Assembly: GCF_007954405.1 (NCBI RefSeq)
Contig: NZ_CP042344.1
Coordinates: forward strand, 1,302,001-1,366,000
DNA length: 64,000 bases
Direction of reading: 5' to 3'
DNA from: Comamonas flocculans
Lineage (GTDB): Bacteria > Pseudomonadota > Gammaproteobacteria > Burkholderiales > Burkholderiaceae_C
In this document: positions 41,094 to 51,900 of the stretch, piece by piece
How the letters are laid out: each line of letters starts with the position of its first letter
Numbering within the stretch: position 1 is the first letter of the stretch
The notes under the pieces: generated by a model
The model's database searches: none
Seen by the model: the letters and a program-made list of their open reading frames with translations, nothing else
What the model was told of the DNA's origin: nothing
Position numbers and translations under genes: made by a program

Positions 41094-43322
41094 ATGCTGA
41101 ACCAGCCGCCGGCGACCGGCTCCTGCCTTGCATCGGCAACCGCGCTGGTGCCGGGCTGCGCACCGGTGCCGGCGAAACCCGGCGCCGTGATCGCCACAAT
41201 CGGCGCCGGGCTGCACGTGAGCGGCGTCTCGGCCGGTTTCACGCGCTTGCTCGGCCACGCCCCCATCCAGGCGCGGGGCCGGCGCCTGGACGAACTGCTG
41301 CGGGGCCCCGATACCGACGAGCCATCGCTGCAGGCGCTGTGCGCTGCCATTGCCTCGGGGCAGGAATGGCAGACCGTCTTGCTGATCCACACCGCCCACG
41401 GAGCGGCGCGGTGGATGGCCGTCAGTGCCAGCGCGCTGCGTGGCGATGGTGGCGCTGCGCCGCACTCGGTGGTCGTCCTGGACGAGGTCACCCACGTCGG
41501 CGACCACGCTGCGCTGCAGCACCTGGTACTCGACGCCATGGCTCAGGGTGCACCCCTGCACGACGCGGCGCGGCTGCTCTGCCGCGAAATGGAACAGGCC
41601 GTCCCCGGATGCACCGCCGTGCTGTTGGCGCGCGACGCACAAGGCCGGCTGCGCATCGTTGCCGCGCCCAGCCTGCCGCCGGCGCTCGAAAGCCTCGTCG
41701 ACGGCCATGCCGGCGGCGCCCGGTGCGGCTGCTGCACGGCCGCCACCACCGGCCAGGCCGTGCGGGCTGCCGACATCGCCAGTGACCCGCGCTGGGACGC
41801 CGTGGGCGGCGCCTTCGTCGCCCACGGGCTCCAGGCCTGCCACGCCTACCCCGTCGCCAGCCGCGAAGGCGCGGTGCTCGGCGTTTTCGCACTCTATTGC
41901 CCCGAGACCCTGGACACGGACGGCTGGCACGGGCAACTTGCCAACGCCGGCCTGCGCCTGTGCACACTGCTGCTGGAGCGCGAGCACGAACGCGCGCGCA
42001 TCCACCAGCTTGCTTACTACGACGGTCTGACCGGTCTGGCCAACCGCAGCATGCTCAATGCGCAGGCCGCGCGCATGCTGCACGAGGCGCAGCGCAGCGG
42101 CGCCGCGCTGGCACTGGTGTTCATCGACCTGGATCACTTCAAGCAGGTCAACGATACGCACGGCCATCTGGCCGGCGACGCGCTGCTGCGTGCCGTGGCG
42201 GCGCGCCTGCAAGACAGCGCTCGCGCGAGCGACCTGGCCGCCCGGCTTGGAGGCGACGAGTTCGTGCTGCTGCTCACGCGCTGCGACGCGCGCCAGGCGG
42301 CCCTTGCCGCCGAGCGGCTGTTGAACGCCTTCAGCCGGCCGGTGTCGTTGCCTCAGGCCACGCTGCAGCCACGCGCCAGCATGGGCATCGCCCTGTTTCC
42401 CGACGACGGGGCCGATGCCGACACCCTCTTGCACTGCGCCGACCTGGCGATGTACCAGGCCAAGACCGCAGGCGGCCAGTGCTGGCGCTTTCACAACGCA
42501 GCGATGAACGACCAGGCCCGCCGCCTGTCACTGCTGGAAGCCGACCTGCGCCAGGCGCTGGCCGCGGGCGGCCTGGCGCTGCACTACCAGCCGCAGATGC
42601 AGGGTGGCGGCCTGCACGGCGTCGAAGCGCTGCTGCGCTGGCAGCACCCCACTCTGGGCGCCATCGCGCCCGAGCGCCTGACGCGCACCGCAGACGAATG
42701 CGGCCTGCGCGCCGAACTCACGCGCTGGGTGGTAGGCGAAGCCTGCCGCCAGATGGCCGATTGGCGCGCCCGTGGCGTGGCCGTGCCGCGGGTGTCGGTG
42801 AACCTGCAGGGTGCCGATCTGCACGAGCCCGAACTGATGCAGTGGCTGACGCAGCCGCTCGGCGCACACGGTCTGCAGACTGCGGACCTGGCGGTGGAAA
42901 TCGCCGAGGACGTCCTGTGCTCATCCGACCCCGTGGTGCTGAACAGCGCCCACGCGCTGCGCCGCCACGGCATCGCGCTGGCGCTGGACAGCTTCGGCAC
43001 CGGCTGCTGCAACCTGGGGACGCTGCATCTGCTGCCGGTCGACGAACTGAAGCTGGACGGCGGCTTCGTGCGCGACATCGAGACCAGCGCCACGGCCCGC
43101 GCCCTCATCCGCGCCATGCTGCACATCGCGCACGGCCTGGGCCTGCCCCTGGTCGCCGAGGGCGTGGAGACTCGCGCGCAGCAGCAATTCCTGCGCGCCC
43201 ACGGCTGCGCGCTGGCACAAGGCCACCTGTTGTCGCCGCCACTGTCCGCGCCGGCGCTGGAGCGCCTGCTGCGCGAGGCCGGTACGGCAGCACCGCAAGT
43301 TTCGGTGCCAAAAACCACTTGA
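41094..43322 (+). CDS. PAS-GAF-GGDEF-EAL protein with altered EAL motif
   Basis: About 742 residues. A PAS-like region lies at about 20-130 and a GAF-like region at 135-300. The GGDEF site is intact (386-390) with an RASD inhibitory site. The EAL site starts at 511 (EALLRW), but the usual DDFGTG reads DSFGTG (Asp632-Ser633), so phosphodiesterase activity may be reduced. The start at 41094 follows AGGGCGG. The overall order resembles DosP-type enzymes. Divergent from the S24 repressor. Confidence 0.85.
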   Translation: MLNQPPATGSCLASATALVPGCAPVPAKPGAVIATIGAGLHVSGVSAGFTRLLGHAPIQARGRRLDELLRGPDTDEPSLQALCAAIASGQEWQTVLLIHTAHGAARWMAVSASALRGDGGAAPHSVVVLDEVTHVGDHAALQHLVLDAMAQGAPLHDAARLLCREMEQAVPGCTAVLLARDAQGRLRIVAAPSLPPALESLVDGHAGGARCGCCTAATTGQAVRAADIASDPRWDAVGGAFVAHGLQACHAYPVASREGAVLGVFALYCPETLDTDGWHGQLANAGLRLCTLLLEREHERARIHQLAYYDGLTGLANRSMLNAQAARMLHEAQRSGAALALVFIDLDHFKQVNDTHGHLAGDALLRAVAARLQDSARASDLAARLGGDEFVLLLTRCDARQAALAAERLLNAFSRPVSLPQATLQPRASMGIALFPDDGADADTLLHCADLAMYQAKTAGGQCWRFHNAAMNDQARRLSLLEADLRQALAAGGLALHYQPQMQGGGLHGVEALLRWQHPTLGAIAPERLTRTADECGLRAELTRWVVGEACRQMADWRARGVAVPRVSVNLQGADLHEPELMQWLTQPLGAHGLQTADLAVEIAEDVLCSSDPVVLNSAHALRRHGIALALDSFGTGCCNLGTLHLLPVDELKLDGGFVRDIETSATARALIRAMLHIAHGLGLPLVAEGVETRAQQQFLRAHGCALAQGHLLSPPLSAPALERLLREAGTAAPQVSVPKTT

Positions 43323-43347
43323 ACCCATTGAGGGCAAGCTATCGTTT

Positions 43348-43767
43348 TTACCGCTCCTCGGGCAGAGCGGTAAAGCCGATGTGCGTCAAGCCCGCAGCCT
43401 GGGCCGCACCAACGATTTGCACCACGCGACCATAGGGCACGGCCGCGTCGGCGCTCAGGCGCAGTTCGGCGTCTGGCTCACTGGAGGCGATGTGCCGCAG
43501 GCGTTCGGCCAAGGCCTCGGGCGGCAGGGCATCGCCATCAAGGTAGGCCTGTCCGGCCTTGTCCAGGGCCAGCAGCACGGAAGCGGCACCCCCGGGCGGC
43601 TCGGCGGACGCGGCGCGCGGCAGCTCCAGCCGAATACTGCTGGCAAGCAAGGGCGCCGCCAGGATGAAGATCACGACCAGCACCAGCATCACGTCCACCA
43701 GCGGCGTGACGTTGATCTCGCTCATCGGGCGCGGGCGGGCCGGTTCGGCGAAGCGACCGAAGGCCAT
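43348..43767 (-). CDS. exbD: ExbD/TolR-family biopolymer transport protein
   Basis: A 139-residue protein with one N-terminal membrane helix (about 20-41) preceded by MSEINVTPLVDVMLVL; Asp25 in this helix is the proton-path residue of the family. The periplasmic rest binds peptidoglycan or partner TonB/TolA. Start ATG lies 1 nt after the exbB stop. Pairs with the MotA/TolQ/ExbB-type protein to form the energising motor. Confidence 0.9.
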   Translation of the reverse strand: MAFGRFAEPARPRPMSEINVTPLVDVMLVLVVIFILAAPLLASSIRLELPRAASAEPPGGAASVLLALDKAGQAYLDGDALPPEALAERLRHIASSEPDAELRLSADAAVPYGRVVQIVGAAQAAGLTHIGFTALPEER

Positions 43768-43768
43768 C

Positions 43769-44434
43769 TCAGCGCTCCGGCGCGGGCGGGTCGAGCACCA
43801 GCGCGTGCAGGTCGTGCGCCAAGCCTTCGAGTTCGGCCTCAACCTCGCCGACCCAGCGGCCAAAGCCGTTGTAGGCCAGCACCGCCGGGATCGCCGCCGC
43901 CAGGCCCGCCGCGGTCATGATGAGCGCCTCGCCCACCGGGCCGGCCAGGCGTTCGATGCTGATCTGACCGCCGACCGCCAGCTGCGTGAGCGCATGCTGA
44001 ATGCCCCAGACGGTGCCCAGCAGCCCGACGAAGGGCGCGGTGGCGCCCACGGTGGCCAGCAGCACCTGGCCCCAGCGCAGCCGGGCCAGCGCCGCATGCA
44101 GCGCGCCGCGCAGCGCACGGGTGGCACGTTGCGCCAGCGGCGCCTGGTGTGTCAGCGCGTCGGAGCGGCCCGCGCCCTGCAGCTGTGCGGCAGCGACCAC
44201 CAGCGGCCAGACCAGGGCGTGGCGATCGAGCGCGCGGATGCGCCCAAGCGCCGGCTCCAACGCGGGCGCCGCCCACAGCGCCTCACCGGCGCGCGCCACG
44301 TCGGTGCGCGCCTGCGCCATCAGACGCAGCTTGTAGAGGATGACCACCCAGCTGGCGACCGACATGGCCAGCAGGACCACGGCGCAGACCTGGATGACGG
44401 CGTCGGCCTCGCGCAGCCACTGCAATGCGTTCAT
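43769..44434 (-). CDS. exbB: MotA/TolQ/ExbB-family proton channel protein
   Basis: A 221-residue membrane protein with three helices (about 15-37, 117-140, 160-182) and the conserved GLLGTVWGI and AGLAAAIPAVLAYN segments of the family. It couples proton flow to ExbD/TonB-type motion. No TonB gene is nearby; the partner must be elsewhere. Start ATG giving MNALQWLREAD, 19 nt after the dapB stop. Confidence 0.92.
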   Translation of the reverse strand: MNALQWLREADAVIQVCAVVLLAMSVASWVVILYKLRLMAQARTDVARAGEALWAAPALEPALGRIRALDRHALVWPLVVAAAQLQGAGRSDALTHQAPLAQRATRALRGALHAALARLRWGQVLLATVGATAPFVGLLGTVWGIQHALTQLAVGGQISIERLAGPVGEALIMTAAGLAAAIPAVLAYNGFGRWVGEVEAELEGLAHDLHALVLDPPAPER

Positions 44435-44453
44435 GCGTCTTGCCGGCAGCCGC

Positions 44454-45876
<1,423 letters not shown>

Positions 45877-45953
45877 GGTTTTCGGTATCCGGACTATGAT
45901 CGGTTTCATTGTAGCGACAGGCTTTTGTCTGCCGGCGACACATGTCCCGCACC

Positions 45954-46376
45954 ATGACCAGCAATATCGAAGAGCTCAAAAGCACAGGCCTGAAGGCGAC
46001 GCTGCCGCGGCTGAAGATCCTGGAAGTTTTCCAGCAGAGCAAGCAGCGGCACATGACGGCCGAGGACGTCTTTCGCGTGCTGCTGGAGGAGCGCTCGGAC
46101 ATCGGCCTGGCGACCGTGTACCGCGTGCTCACCCAGTTCGAGCAGGCCGGCATCCTGATGCGCAGCAATTTCGACGGTGGCAAGGCGGTCTATGAGCTCG
46201 ACGAGGGCCAGCACCACGACCACTTCATCTGCACCGGCTGCGGCAAGGTCGAAGAATTCTTCGACCACGAGATCGAGGCGCGCCAGAAGCTGATTGCCAA
46301 GCAGCGCGGCTGGCAGGTGCACGACCACGCGATGTCGCTCTACGGCCTGTGCGCCAAGTGCGCGGCCGGCCACTGA
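45954..46376 (+). CDS. fur: Ferric uptake regulator
   Basis: A 140-residue zinc-containing repressor. N-terminal winged helix ([25 protein letters not shown]), then [16 protein letters not shown] with the metal-site His and Cys, and a Cys pair LCAKC near the end. It represses iron-uptake genes when Fe(II) is bound. The start at 45954 matches relatives; an ATG 12 nt upstream is also in frame. Divergent from bamE with a 77-nt gap containing a possible TACAAT -10 for bamE at 45908-45913. Confidence 0.95.
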   Translation: MTSNIEELKSTGLKATLPRLKILEVFQQSKQRHMTAEDVFRVLLEERSDIGLATVYRVLTQFEQAGILMRSNFDGGKAVYELDEGQHHDHFICTGCGKVEEFFDHEIEARQKLIAKQRGWQVHDHAMSLYGLCAKCAAGH

Positions 46377-46389
46377 AGCGCTTGTCGGG

Positions 46390-47352
46390 CTAACTCGGGC
46401 CCGTATGCCCGTCGAGCATCGCCTGACGGTGGCGGGCGACGAACTCCTGGTAGGTGTCGATGCCGCGAAACTGCAGGATGGTGTTGCGCACCGCAGCTTC
46501 CACCAGCACCGCGATGTTGCGTCCCGCCACCACCTCGACGATCACCTTGCGGATCGGCACACCCAGCACGTCCTGGGTCAGCGGCTCGCCGGGTAGACGC
46601 TCGTAGTCGCGCTCCAGCGTCTCCTTGCGCACCAGATGCACGATCAGACGCAGCCGCATGCGACGGCGCACCGCGTTTTCGCCGAAGATGGCGCGGATGT
46701 CCAAAAGCCCGATGCCGCGCACCTCCACCAGGTTCTGCAGCAGCTCGGGGCAACGCCCTTCGATGGTGCTCTGGTTGATGCGCGACAGGTCGACGATGTC
46801 GTCGGCCACCAGGCCGTTGCCGCGCGTGATCAGCTCCAGCCCCAGCTCGCTCTTGCCCAGGCCCGACTCGCCCGTGATCAGGACGCCCAAGCCCAGGATG
46901 TCCATGAACACCCCATGCATCGAGGTGCGCTCGGCAAAGTGCTTGGCCAGGTAGCCGCGCAGCACGTCGATGACGAAGGCCGAGGACTCGGCGGTGGCGA
47001 ACAGCGGCAGTTGCGCACGGTCGCACATGCGCAGCAGCTCGCCGGGCGGCGCCTGGCCGTCGGCCAGCACCAGCACCGGCGGCTCCAGCGTGAGGATGCG
47101 CGCCAGACGGCGCTGGCAGTCGGCGGCGCTGCCGTTGGTGAGATAGGCGACCTCGCGCTGACCGATGATCTGCGCGCGGTAGGGATGGATGTAGTTCAGG
47201 TGCCCGACCAGATCCGCGCTGGAGCTGGCGGCACGCACGGCCACGTCTTCGAAGCGGCGCTCGGCAGCGCCCTGGCCTGCCAGCCACTGCCAGCGCAGCA
47301 GGCTGGAAAACTCCTGGAACAAGGCATCGGCGCTGACGACGTTGGCTTGCAT
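46390..47352 (-). CDS. hprK: HPr kinase/phosphorylase
   Basis: A 320-residue enzyme that phosphorylates or dephosphorylates HPr at serine. The P-loop [14 protein letters not shown] (157-170) and the family signature [16 protein letters not shown] (about 208-223) are intact. With ptsN 24 nt upstream in the same direction, it belongs to the nitrogen-linked phosphotransferase system of betaproteobacteria, which regulates rather than transports. Confidence 0.95.
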   Translation of the reverse strand: MQANVVSADALFQEFSSLLRWQWLAGQGAAERRFEDVAVRAASSSADLVGHLNYIHPYRAQIIGQREVAYLTNGSAADCQRRLARILTLEPPVLVLADGQAPPGELLRMCDRAQLPLFATAESSAFVIDVLRGYLAKHFAERTSMHGVFMDILGLGVLITGESGLGKSELGLELITRGNGLVADDIVDLSRINQSTIEGRCPELLQNLVEVRGIGLLDIRAIFGENAVRRRMRLRLIVHLVRKETLERDYERLPGEPLTQDVLGVPIRKVIVEVVAGRNIAVLVEAAVRNTILQFRGIDTYQEFVARHRQAMLDGHTGPS

Positions 47353-47376
47353 GTGCGCCGCCGCCTGTGTTGGGGT

Positions 47377-47853
47377 TCAGGCGCTGTGGGCCGCCTGGGT
47401 GCTCTGCCAGCCGGCGATCAGGCCGTGCAGCTCGGCGGCGTCCTGGCAGGCCTTGATGCGCTCGCGCGTTGGCGTGTCGCCCAGCAGCTCGGCAATCTCG
47501 GACAGGATTTCCAGGTGCTTTTGCGTCGCCGCCTCGGGCACCAGCAGGAAGATCAGCAGAGTGACGGGCAGCTCGTCGGGGGCATCGAACCCTATGGGCT
47601 GGCGCAGCTGGAACACCGCCGCCATGGGCGCCTTCAGGCCCTTGATGCGCCCGTGCGGAATCGCCACGCCGTGCCCCAAGCCGGTGGAGCCCAGGCGCTC
47701 GCGTGCAAACAGGCTGTCGGTGATGAGCGCGCGCGAGAGCCCATGCTGGCTCTCGAACAGCAGGCCCGCCTCCTCAAAGGCGCGCTTTTTGCTGGTCACG
47801 TCAACGCCCACGAGCACCTGCGCGGGAGGCAATATGGAAGCGAGTCGGTTCAT
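47377..47853 (-). CDS. ptsN: PTS IIA-like nitrogen regulatory protein
   Basis: A 158-residue EIIA-Ntr protein with the active-site His in GHGVAIPHGRIKG (about 60-72). Phosphorylated by the NPr/HPr protein, it influences potassium transporters and stress responses in other bacteria, notable given the two K+ systems in this window. Start ATG at 47853; a longer frame is open upstream. Between hpf and hprK in the rpoN-type cluster, though rpoN is not here. Confidence 0.95.
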   Translation of the reverse strand: MNRLASILPPAQVLVGVDVTSKKRAFEEAGLLFESQHGLSRALITDSLFARERLGSTGLGHGVAIPHGRIKGLKAPMAAVFQLRQPIGFDAPDELPVTLLIFLLVPEAATQKHLEILSEIAELLGDTPTRERIKACQDAAELHGLIAGWQSTQAAHSA

Positions 47854-47915
47854 GGCGAATGGGGGGCAATTATGCACAATCAGAGTAAACCCTGAGACGC
47901 GAGACATCCAGACAC

Positions 47916-47943
47916 AAAAAAAACCACCCGTTGCCGGGTGGTT
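47916..47943 (-). terminator. Terminator after hpf
   Basis: On the minus strand the stem AACCACCCG/CGGGTGGTT with a 4-nt loop is followed by seven T, 22 nt after the hpf stop. It should separate hpf from ptsN-hprK, which need their own promoter. Confidence 0.8.
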
Positions 47944-47964
47944 CCGGTGGGCGCGGGGGATTGC

Positions 47965-48315
47965 TCAGCCTACGGCGCCCGCGGCCTGCAGCGTGCTGCG
48001 GCGCAGCTCGGCCTGGTGGTCCTGGGTGCGCGTCTTGTGGCGCACCACCTGGCGGTCGAGCTTGTCCATGAGCGCGTCGATGGCCGCGTACAGGTCGAAG
48101 TGGCTGGCCTGGGCGAACAGGTCCGTGCCCTTCACGCGCACGTTGCATTCGGCGCGCTGGCGTTTTTCCTTTTCCTTCTGCTTTTCCACGGTCAGCAAGA
48201 CCTTGATGTCGACCACCTGATCGAAATGCCGAGTGAGCCGGTCCAGCTTGGAGGTAACGTAGCCGCGCAAGGCGGGCGTCACTTCGAGATGATGGCCACT
48301 GATCGTCAAATTCAT
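47965..48315 (-). CDS. hpf: Ribosome hibernation promoting factor
   Basis: A 116-residue HPF/RaiA-type protein; MNLTISGHHLEVTPALRGYV and DLYAAIDALMDKLDRQV are family hallmarks. It binds in the tRNA path of the 30S subunit and helps form inactive 100S ribosomes in stationary phase. Longer frames upstream are antisense to purC. Lies before ptsN in the same direction, separated by a terminator, and is divergent from purC. Confidence 0.93.
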   Translation of the reverse strand: MNLTISGHHLEVTPALRGYVTSKLDRLTRHFDQVVDIKVLLTVEKQKEKEKRQRAECNVRVKGTDLFAQASHFDLYAAIDALMDKLDRQVVRHKTRTQDHQAELRRSTLQAAGAVG

Positions 48316-48552
48316 GGAACTCTCCTGTGATGCACAGCTGAAAAACGCCACTGCAGTGCAAACCGCAGCGGCTGACGAATCCGTTCTGCGTGGAACTGCC
48401 ACTATGCACCGGCGCGCGCCCAGGGCAAGGACGCCCGAGCGGTGCACGTGGGCATGGCCCTGCGGCGGCGAAAAACGCTGCACAATGGCGGGATTGCCTG
48501 CAACGCCGCCGCGCCGCATCCGCGCATGCCGGCGGCTTTTTTCTTCTCCCCC

Positions 48553-49470
48553 ATGACCGCCGCCGCTGCCCCCGCCCTGCACACCTCGTCCCTGCATTCC
48601 CTGCCGTTGCTCGCGCGCGGCAAGGTGCGCGACAACTACGCAGTGGGCGAAGACCGCCTGCTGATGGTGGCGAGCGACCGGCTTTCGGCCTTCGACGTGA
48701 TCCTGGGCGAGCCGATTCCGGGCAAGGGGCAGCTGCTCACCCAGATGGCGCTGTTCTGGTTCGACCGGCTCGGCCACATCGTCCCCAACCACCTGACCGG
48801 CGAGGCGCCCGAGAGCGTGGTCGCGCCCGACGAGCTGCCCCAGGTGCAAGGGCGCGCGATGCTGGTGCAGCGCCTGCGCCCGATTGCCATCGAGGCCGTG
48901 GTGCGCGGCTATCTTGCCGGCAGCGGCTGGAAGGAGTACCAGGCAGGGCGCAAGGTCTGCGGCGTGCCGCTGCCCGAGGGGCTGCGCAATGCCTCGCGCC
49001 TGCCGCGACCGATCTACACGCCGGCGGCCAAGGCGGCCTCGGGCCACGACGAGAACATCACTTTCGAGCAGACGGTGCAGATGGTGGGCAGCGAGCTGGC
49101 GGCCAGGATCCGCGACACCAGCATCCGCCTGTATGAAGAGGCGGCCGCCTACGCCCTGACCAGGGGGCTGATCATTGCCGACACCAAGTTCGAGTTCGGT
49201 CTCGACCGCGATGGCGCGCTGGTGCTGATGGACGAGGTGCTCACGCCCGACAGCTCGCGCTACTGGCCGGTGCAGGAGCACGAGGCGGCGCTGGCCAGCG
49301 GCAGGAACCCGCCGAGTTTCGACAAGCAGTTCGTGCGCGACTGGCTGGAGCAGGCCAGGGTGGACGGCCAGCCCTGGAACAAGACGGCACCGGCGCCGCA
49401 GCTGCCGGCCGAGGTGATCGCCAAAACCGCCGCCAAATACCGCGAGGCCTACGAGCGGCTCACTGGCTGA
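48553..49470 (+). CDS. purC: Phosphoribosylaminoimidazole-succinocarboxamide synthase
   Basis: A 305-residue SAICAR synthetase joining CAIR and aspartate in purine synthesis. Visible are the ATP-binding loop [14 protein letters not shown] and [13 protein letters not shown], plus IADTKFEFG and [13 protein letters not shown] near the C-terminus. This is the approximately 300-residue type of eukaryote-like purC. ATG at 48553 begins the conserved part; upstream codons have no coding look. Its stop overlaps the convergent lipoprotein gene by 11 nt. Confidence 0.95.
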   Translation: MTAAAAPALHTSSLHSLPLLARGKVRDNYAVGEDRLLMVASDRLSAFDVILGEPIPGKGQLLTQMALFWFDRLGHIVPNHLTGEAPESVVAPDELPQVQGRAMLVQRLRPIAIEAVVRGYLAGSGWKEYQAGRKVCGVPLPEGLRNASRLPRPIYTPAAKAASGHDENITFEQTVQMVGSELAARIRDTSIRLYEEAAAYALTRGLIIADTKFEFGLDRDGALVLMDEVLTPDSSRYWPVQEHEAALASGRNPPSFDKQFVRDWLEQARVDGQPWNKTAPAPQLPAEVIAKTAAKYREAYERLTG

Positions 49471-50302
49471 GCCGCGGCGTCTGCGGCAGCGGCGCCATGC
49501 CGTCCTGGCGCGCCGCAAAGCGCAGCAGCGGCGTGCCGTCGCCCGCGCGCAGCTCCAGCGTGCGCCCGCGCTGCCAGTATGAAGCCACGCGCGGCAGGCG
49601 CTCGAAGAACAGCGCCTCGCGCAGGCCTGAGCCCAGGCACAGGCGCAGCGAGGAACTCAAACCCTCGAAGCGCAGCGATGCGCCCTGCAGCCTGTAGCTG
49701 CCCGCCAGGCGGTTGCAGCCGCCCGAGCCGCTCAGGCGCCCGCTCGCTCCGTCCAGCAGCAGGTGCGGCGCCTCAGCCGGGTCGGCGTCTTCGGTGCCGG
49801 TGGATGGGACATCAGCCCCCGCGGGCATGTCGGCAATCGCGCTCAGCTCCCACCAGGTCTGCGTCAGCGCGACCTCGGCCTGGGCGTTCGCGGGCAGCGC
49901 GGGCACGGGGCTCAGGCGCAGGTCCACATGGCGCAGGCCGGGGTCGAGCAGCACCACCACCTCGGGTCGGGTTTCGAGCAGCAGCCGGCCGTCGCGCAGG
50001 GCCGTCGCCTGCACGGTGTAGCGGCCGCCCGTGCGGATGTCGCCCTGGTGGTAGGGCAGGCGCAAGGCATAGGGGGGCGAACCGGCGTCCTCGATGCGCT
50101 GGCGCGCCAGCGCCACGGGCGGCGCGCCCTCGCGCGGCCAGGCGAGCAGGACCGCTTCGAACACCGTATCGGGCGGCAGCAGCAGGGGGGCGCGTGTCAG
50201 CGCCAGACCGCTGAGCTGCGCATCGGGCGGCGGCGCGCTGGCGCAGGCGGCGAGCAGCAGCGCCGCGAGCAGCGCCGGTGCGCCCGCGCGGCGCCGCGCC
50301 AT
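49460..50302 (-). CDS. Lipoprotein with YbaY and META domains
   Basis: A 280-residue lipoprotein (lipobox LAAC, Cys20). Residues about 40-135 form a YbaY-like beta domain (type III-chaperone-like), residues about 145-265 a META domain ([15 protein letters not shown]), the HslJ-like fold. The META core suggests a stress role in the periplasm; the exact job is unknown. Start ATG overlaps the cnoX stop by one nucleotide (TGATG), so the two are co-translated. Confidence 0.75.
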   Translation of the reverse strand: MARRRAGAPALLAALLLAACASAPPPDAQLSGLALTRAPLLLPPDTVFEAVLLAWPREGAPPVALARQRIEDAGSPPYALRLPYHQGDIRTGGRYTVQATALRDGRLLLETRPEVVVLLDPGLRHVDLRLSPVPALPANAQAEVALTQTWWELSAIADMPAGADVPSTGTEDADPAEAPHLLLDGASGRLSGSGGCNRLAGSYRLQGASLRFEGLSSSLRLCLGSGLREALFFERLPRVASYWQRGRTLELRAGDGTPLLRFAARQDGMAPLPQTPRLSQ

Positions 50303-51210
50303 CAGCTCAGCACGACGCTGGACAGGCGCCTGCGGTAGCTGGCCACCACCGGGTCCTGGGGCGGAATCTGGCCGTCGGCCACCTTGGCGCGCGGCGGCTC
50401 GATCAGGTCAAGCACGGCCACGTAGGCCTTGCGCGCCGCGCCCTCTTCCCAGCCCTTGTCGCGCATCAATATCTCGAGCAGCTCGTCCATGGCCTCGGTA
50501 AAGCGCTGCCCGGCGGCGAGGAAGCGGGCGCGGGAAAAACGCGCGGCGAAGTCGCGCTTGTTTGCTGCAATCTTCTGGTCGAATTGATCTATGGCCCCCG
50601 GCCCGTCAGCGTGTTCAGCAACGAAATCCATAGCAGACAGCCAGAATTTCAGCGCCGCCAGGCGCTGCACCCCCTCGGCCTTGGCGTCCACCGGCGCGAA
50701 GGCCGCGCGGGCCGCGTCGACCTGGCCGCGCTGCAGCAGCAGCCGCACGAGGTCAAAGCGCGCCTCGTCGTTGTCCGGGTCGGCCTGCACCGCCTCCTGC
50801 AGCTTGTCCAGCGCACCGGCGGCGTCGCCGCCCTCCAGCGCCTGCTGCGCCTCTTCATGTTCGCCCTGGGCCTGCTGCTCCTCGGCGCTGGGCAGGTGCT
50901 TGTCCAGAAAGGCGCGCACCTGGGTTTCGGGCAGGGCGCCCATGAAACCGTCGACGGGCTGGCCGTCCACCATCAGCACCACGGTGGGGATGCTGCGCAC
51001 GCCGAACATGGCGGCGAGCTGCTGCTCCTGGTCGGAGTCGATCTTGGCGAGCTTGAAGCGCCCGGCGTACTCGGTCTCCAGCTTCTCCAGGATCGGGCCC
51101 AGGGTCTTGCACGGGCCGCACCAGGGGGCCCAGAAATCCACCAGCACGGGCTGCTGCTGGGATGCGGTGATGACTTCGGCCTCGAAGTTCGCCACGGTCA
51201 CGTCGATCAT
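50302..51210 (-). CDS. cnoX: CnoX-type thioredoxin with TPR region
   Basis: A 302-residue protein: thioredoxin domain (1-105) with a complete active site WCGPC (Cys31, Cys34), then a Glu/Gln-rich linker and TPR-like repeats (about 125-290). CnoX proteins protect unfolded proteins and deliver them to GroEL/DnaK; some, with Cys in the site, are also reductases. Start ATG giving MIDVTVANFE. Divergent from purE, adjacent to the META lipoprotein. Confidence 0.9.
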   Translation of the reverse strand: MIDVTVANFEAEVITASQQQPVLVDFWAPWCGPCKTLGPILEKLETEYAGRFKLAKIDSDQEQQLAAMFGVRSIPTVVLMVDGQPVDGFMGALPETQVRAFLDKHLPSAEEQQAQGEHEEAQQALEGGDAAGALDKLQEAVQADPDNDEARFDLVRLLLQRGQVDAARAAFAPVDAKAEGVQRLAALKFWLSAMDFVAEHADGPGAIDQFDQKIAANKRDFAARFSRARFLAAGQRFTEAMDELLEILMRDKGWEEGAARKAYVAVLDLIEPPRAKVADGQIPPQDPVVASYRRRLSSVVLS

Positions 51211-51402
51211 GAGTAGGCTCCTGCAAATCGGTGGCGGCAAACCTTCTGCCGCGCAAACTGCCTGAATTGTCCTGTATCCCGCAGGCGCGATCACCGGCCG
51301 CCCGCCGTCACGACCGGCGGGCGCGCGCCCGCTTGTCCGCCCGCGCCCTAAAATCCGCTGTTTTCGCCCTGCGGCCCGTCGTGCGCGCCGCTCTCCACGG
51401 AC

Positions 51403-51900
51403 ATGAACCCCATCCAGATCGGTGTGGTCATGGGCTCTTCCAGCGACTGGGAGACCATGCAGCACGCCGTCGCCATCCTCCAGCAGTTCGGCATCGCCCA
51501 TGAAGCGCGCGTGGTCTCGGCCCACCGCATGCCCGACGAGATGTTTGCCTACGCCGCAGCGGCCGAAGGCCGCGGCCTGAAGGCCATCATCGCCGGCGCG
51601 GGCGGCGCGGCCCACCTGCCGGGCATGCTGGCGGCCAAGACCTGCGTGCCGGTGCTGGGCGTGCCGGTGGCCAGCCGCCAGCTGCAGGGCGTGGATTCGC
51701 TCTACTCCATCGTGCAGATGCCCAGGGGCGTGCCCGTGGCGACCTTCGCGATCGGAGCAGCGGGCGCGGCCAACGCCGCCTTGTTCGCCGTGGCGCTGCT
51801 GGCCAATGAAGCGCCGCCGCTGCGCGCGCAGCTGCAGGCCTTTCGCACGCAGCAGACGGAGGCGGCGCGCGCCATGACGCTGCCCCCCGCACAGGCATGA
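51403..51900 (+). CDS. purE: N5-carboxyaminoimidazole ribonucleotide mutase
   Basis: A 165-residue class I PurE that turns N5-CAIR into CAIR. GSSSDWETM (11-19) and SAHRMPDEM (about 39-47) build the active site, with GAGGAAHLPGM after. The stop overlaps the purK start (ATGA). A TAAAAT -10 at 51349-51354 is a weak promoter candidate without a clear -35. Works with purC upstream and purK. Confidence 0.95.
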   Translation: MNPIQIGVVMGSSSDWETMQHAVAILQQFGIAHEARVVSAHRMPDEMFAYAAAAEGRGLKAIIAGAGGAAHLPGMLAAKTCVPVLGVPVASRQLQGVDSLYSIVQMPRGVPVATFAIGAAGAANAALFAVALLANEAPPLRAQLQAFRTQQTEAARAMTLPPAQA

